From Bradyrhizobium sp. ISRA430 (GTDB lineage Bacteria > Pseudomonadota > Alphaproteobacteria > Rhizobiales > Xanthobacteraceae): 64,000 bases of DNA. Below, one piece after another: positions 61,709 to 64,000 of this stretch. The stretch's first letter is position 1; every line of letters begins with the position of its first letter. The DNA is taken from the NCBI RefSeq assembly GCF_029909975.1, contig NZ_CP094516.1:1488001-1552000 (forward strand), written 5' to 3'. Below the pieces are notes generated by a model, which did not search any database, had not been told where the DNA came from, and saw only the letters and a list, made by a program, of their open reading frames with translations. The translations under genes and the position numbers were made by a program.

Positions 61709-62698
61709 TCAGATCGTCACAACGATCTTGCCGAACTGCGTGTTCGACTCCAGGAAACGGTGCGCCTCGACGATTTCCTCGAATGGAAACGTCCTTGCGA
61801 TGATCGGCTTCAATGAGCCGTCCGATAGTCCTTCGAGGATGAACGCCTTTGCCCGCGCGAGCCGCGCGGGATCGCGGATAATCTCGTGCACCAGGTAGCC
61901 GCGCAGTGTCAGGCTCTTGCTGAGAACGTTGAAGAGCGGAAACGGCGTCGGCTCGGGGCTCAGCCCGCCGTACTCGATCAGGATCCCGCCCGGCGCCATG
62001 GCCGCGGTCAGCGGCTCGAACGTTGGGCCGCCGACCGCGTCGAACACCACCCGGACGCCCTTTGAACCGGCGATGTCTGCGAGCCGCGATCGAATGTCCT
62101 CTTCGGTCGACGCGATCACGTCGGCGGCTCCCGCATCAAGCAAGGCCTGTCGCTTGTTCGAGCTTCGCGTCAGGGCGACCGGAACTGCGCCGATGCGGTT
62201 CGCGATCTGAATTGCAGCAAGCCCGACACTGCTCGATGCGGCCGTAATGGCGACGACCTCGCCGCGATCGAGCCCGGCGATGTCGATGATCGCGCCAAAC
62301 GCCGTGAGATACTGCATCCACACAGCAGCCGCCGCCTCGAAGGCAAGCACGGGCGGATGCTTCACGACGAGCTCTGCAGGGAACGTCACGAGCTCGCCAT
62401 AAGCCGGCCACCGCACCATCGACACGGGCGGCACGATGCTGACGGCATCGCCGTGGGCAAAGCCGCTCACGTCTTCACCGATGGCTTCGACGGTGCCTGC
62501 GGCCTCGAGACCAAGGCCCGAGGGAAACGTCGCCGGCTCGATATAGGTCCCGGATCGCAGCAGCGCTTCGGCACGGTTCAACCCCAGTGCCCTGACCCGG
62601 ATCTGAACCTCGCCGCGTGCCGGCGGCGGGATATCGACGGTCTCGATACGCAACACTTCGGGGCCGCCATGCCGGTGAAAACGAACGACTCGCGCCAT
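61709..62698 (-). CDS. Zinc-type alcohol dehydrogenase-like quinone oxidoreductase
   Basis: Protein of 329 residues of the MDR superfamily, quinone oxidoreductase branch: FHRHGGPEVLRIE near 7, GLNRAEALLRSG near 43, GLGLEAAGTVEAIGEDV near 60, and the NAD(P)H motif ITAASSSVGLAAIQIA near 150. Structural zinc Cys residues are absent, as usual in this branch. Substrate unknown. Divergent from a LysR regulator at 62803, with a 104-base intergenic region that probably holds its operator. Confidence 0.88.
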   Translation of the reverse strand: MARVVRFHRHGGPEVLRIETVDIPPPARGEVQIRVRALGLNRAEALLRSGTYIEPATFPSGLGLEAAGTVEAIGEDVSGFAHGDAVSIVPPVSMVRWPAYGELVTFPAELVVKHPPVLAFEAAAAVWMQYLTAFGAIIDIAGLDRGEVVAITAASSSVGLAAIQIANRIGAVPVALTRSSNKRQALLDAGAADVIASTEEDIRSRLADIAGSKGVRVVFDAVGGPTFEPLTAAMAPGGILIEYGGLSPEPTPFPLFNVLSKSLTLRGYLVHEIIRDPARLARAKAFILEGLSDGSLKPIIARTFPFEEIVEAHRFLESNTQFGKIVVTI

Positions 62699-62802
62699 GG
62701 GCACAACTCCAAAACAATTGAATCGAATGGAGCTATGGCAACCGCGTCGGAGCGGATAAATCGTCTTGAACGCCAAACAGTCGAAATCAAGAGTTTGCAA
62801 TC

Positions 62803-63702
62803 ATGGACCGCCTGACCAGCATGGCCGCGTTCGTCAAGGCCGTCGACCTCGGCTCGTTCGCGGCCGCGGCCGATGCTTTGGAGATGTCCGGCCCCATGGT
62901 CGGCAAGCATGTCCGCTTCCTTGAAGAGCGGCTCGGCATTCGTCTCCTGAACCGGACCACGCGACGCCAGAGCCTGACCGATGCCGGCCAGGCCTATTAT
63001 GAGCGTTGCCGCGCCGTGCTCACGGAAGCAGAGGCCGCCGACGCCGTCGCTTCTGGCCAGCAGAGCGAACCGCGCGGCAGACTGCGCGTGACCATGCCGG
63101 CCCTGCTGGGGCGGCATTGCATCGCCCCCTTGCTGCTCAAGCTCGCGCGGAAATACCCGGCGCTGGAGCTCGATCTCTCATTTGGAGATCCGATCGCGAA
63201 CCTCATCGAGGCCGGTTACGATCTCGCGATCCGGACCGGCGATCTCGACGACCAGTCCGGCCTGATCGCGCGGCGTATCGCCCGCCAGCGCATGGTGGTT
63301 TGCGGTGCGCGGTCCTACCTCCGCGCCCACGGCAGGCCGAAATCGATCGACGATCTGGCGCGGCATCAGGCGATCATCTATCGCCGCTCCGGGCGCGTCC
63401 GCCCGTGGCTGTTTCCGTGCGAGGGCCAGCCCCCGCGCGAGGTCGTACCGACCGGCAGGCTGAGGCTCGACGATCTCGAAGCCATCGCCGATGCCGCGAC
63501 ACGCGGAATGGGGCTCGTCTGGCTGCCCTACTGGCTCGTCCGCGAACGCCTCCAAGCCGGCGCCCTCGTCCGACTCTTCGAAGGCCGGGCGGAATTCCTC
63601 TACGATTGCCACGCGCTGTGGCCGCGCTCGCCTCAGATGCCGCCGAAGGTCCGCGCTGCCGTGGATACGTTGGCTGCCGCCCTGCCGAAGCTCACGACGT
63701 GA
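62803..63702 (+). CDS. LysR-family transcriptional regulator
   Basis: Protein of 299 residues. The N-terminal helix-turn-helix is FVKAVDLGSFAAAADALEMSGPMVGKHVRFLEERLGIRLLNRTTRRQ near 10-56; the effector-binding domain covers 90-295, including GDPIANLIEAGYDLAIRTG. It belongs to the CrgA/DmlR-like subgroup. Divergent from the quinone oxidoreductase, its likely target. Confidence 0.92.
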   Translation: MDRLTSMAAFVKAVDLGSFAAAADALEMSGPMVGKHVRFLEERLGIRLLNRTTRRQSLTDAGQAYYERCRAVLTEAEAADAVASGQQSEPRGRLRVTMPALLGRHCIAPLLLKLARKYPALELDLSFGDPIANLIEAGYDLAIRTGDLDDQSGLIARRIARQRMVVCGARSYLRAHGRPKSIDDLARHQAIIYRRSGRVRPWLFPCEGQPPREVVPTGRLRLDDLEAIADAATRGMGLVWLPYWLVRERLQAGALVRLFEGRAEFLYDCHALWPRSPQMPPKVRAAVDTLAAALPKLTT

Positions 63703-63831
63703 CGGTGGGGCTCTCGCCCCAGTTAACCTCTCGTCCACCATTCGACCCGTCCAGCCGCCGGTAACCACGAGAATTAACAGACCCTCAACACCGCCCCGAC
63801 AAGTCTAACGGTTCCTTCGGGGGATTTTGCC

Positions 63832-63942
63832 GTGGATCTGTTGGTTTTCGAGTTCCTGGGACTGGCGCTGGTCGCAATGTGCGTGGTCGTGGTGGCGCTG
63901 CCGTGTGCCCGCAAACCCTCGCAGCGGATCCGCTACGAGTAG
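63832..63942 (+). CDS. Very small membrane protein
   Basis: A 36-residue frame from GTG 63832: a single hydrophobic segment (FEFLGLALVAMCVVVVALP) followed by a basic tail (ARKPSQRIRYE). GGGGGA lies about 8 bases before the GTG. It would be an inner-membrane peptide of unknown role. Short length keeps confidence moderate. Confidence 0.5.
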   Translation: MDLLVFEFLGLALVAMCVVVVALPCARKPSQRIRYE

Positions 63943-64000
63943 GATTTTCGGCCGGCTCGAGCGATTCCGGTCCAATGCAAGGCTCGAATTCGCTACGAGC

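Overview
The window comes from a high-GC alphaproteobacterium, almost certainly Bradyrhizobium or a close Bradyrhizobiaceae relative. Evidence: a eukaryotic-type glutamine synthetase II gene with its DUF2735 partner, DUF2336, PsiF, DUF2161 and DUF6719-like genes, many small alphaproteobacterial secreted proteins, and the palindromic intergenic repeats typical of Bradyrhizobium chromosomes. No tRNA, rRNA, CRISPR array, phage gene or replication origin was seen.

Layout. 0-3 kb: DUF2336, PilZ and HD-GYP genes, a probable cyclic-di-GMP operon. 3-9.3 kb: nitroreductase, HSL-type esterase, cupin and PsiF protein, then a minus-strand operon of an amidohydrolase, a COG0523 GTPase and a metallo-beta-lactamase-fold hydrolase. 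9.4-14.8 kb: an ABC-F ATPase, a multicopper oxidase remnant, a lone ABC-type binding protein, and an aldo/keto reductase plus SDR pair. 14.9-25.1 kb: an accessory segment bracketed by about 150-bp direct repeats. It holds a class III cyclase, acetyltransferase and DUF1127 genes, and a dienelactone-hydrolase-like gene split by 4.9 kb of nested mobile DNA. The first insertion is composite-transposon-like and carries a DHA2 efflux pump, a coupled DUF1127 gene and an ArsR regulator. An intact IS630 element then sits at its right edge. 25-32.5 kb: two GrlR-like genes (two further fragments lie at 15.0 and 31.6 kb), a ModA-like binding protein, glnII with a clear sigma-54 promoter, DUF2735, a MliC-type inhibitor, a tyrosine phosphatase, an SDR and a DUF2161 nuclease-fold protein.

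32.5-48.9 kb: acetyltransferase, thioesterase, a BtuF-like protein, the tryptophan-to-anthranilate operon (formamidase, tryptophan dioxygenase, kynureninase), an M20 peptidase, a divergent PNPOx/MocR pair, several small secreted proteins, CreA, a large L,D-transpeptidase, glutathione peroxidase, polysaccharide deacetylase, a DHFR-like protein and DoxX. 49-64 kb: malic enzyme, an AsmA-like protein, aspartyl-tRNA synthetase, SelO, a metallophosphoesterase joined to an ABC importer that lacks its ATPase, and a quinone oxidoreductase divergent from a LysR regulator.

Most of the window is ordinary chromosomal core. The accessory part is 11-25 kb, and its most informative signal is the base-resolution record of nested TA-targeted insertions. 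The most suggestive functional grouping is the GTPase metallochaperone candidate co-transcribed with two metallohydrolases. I found no convincing wholly new system.
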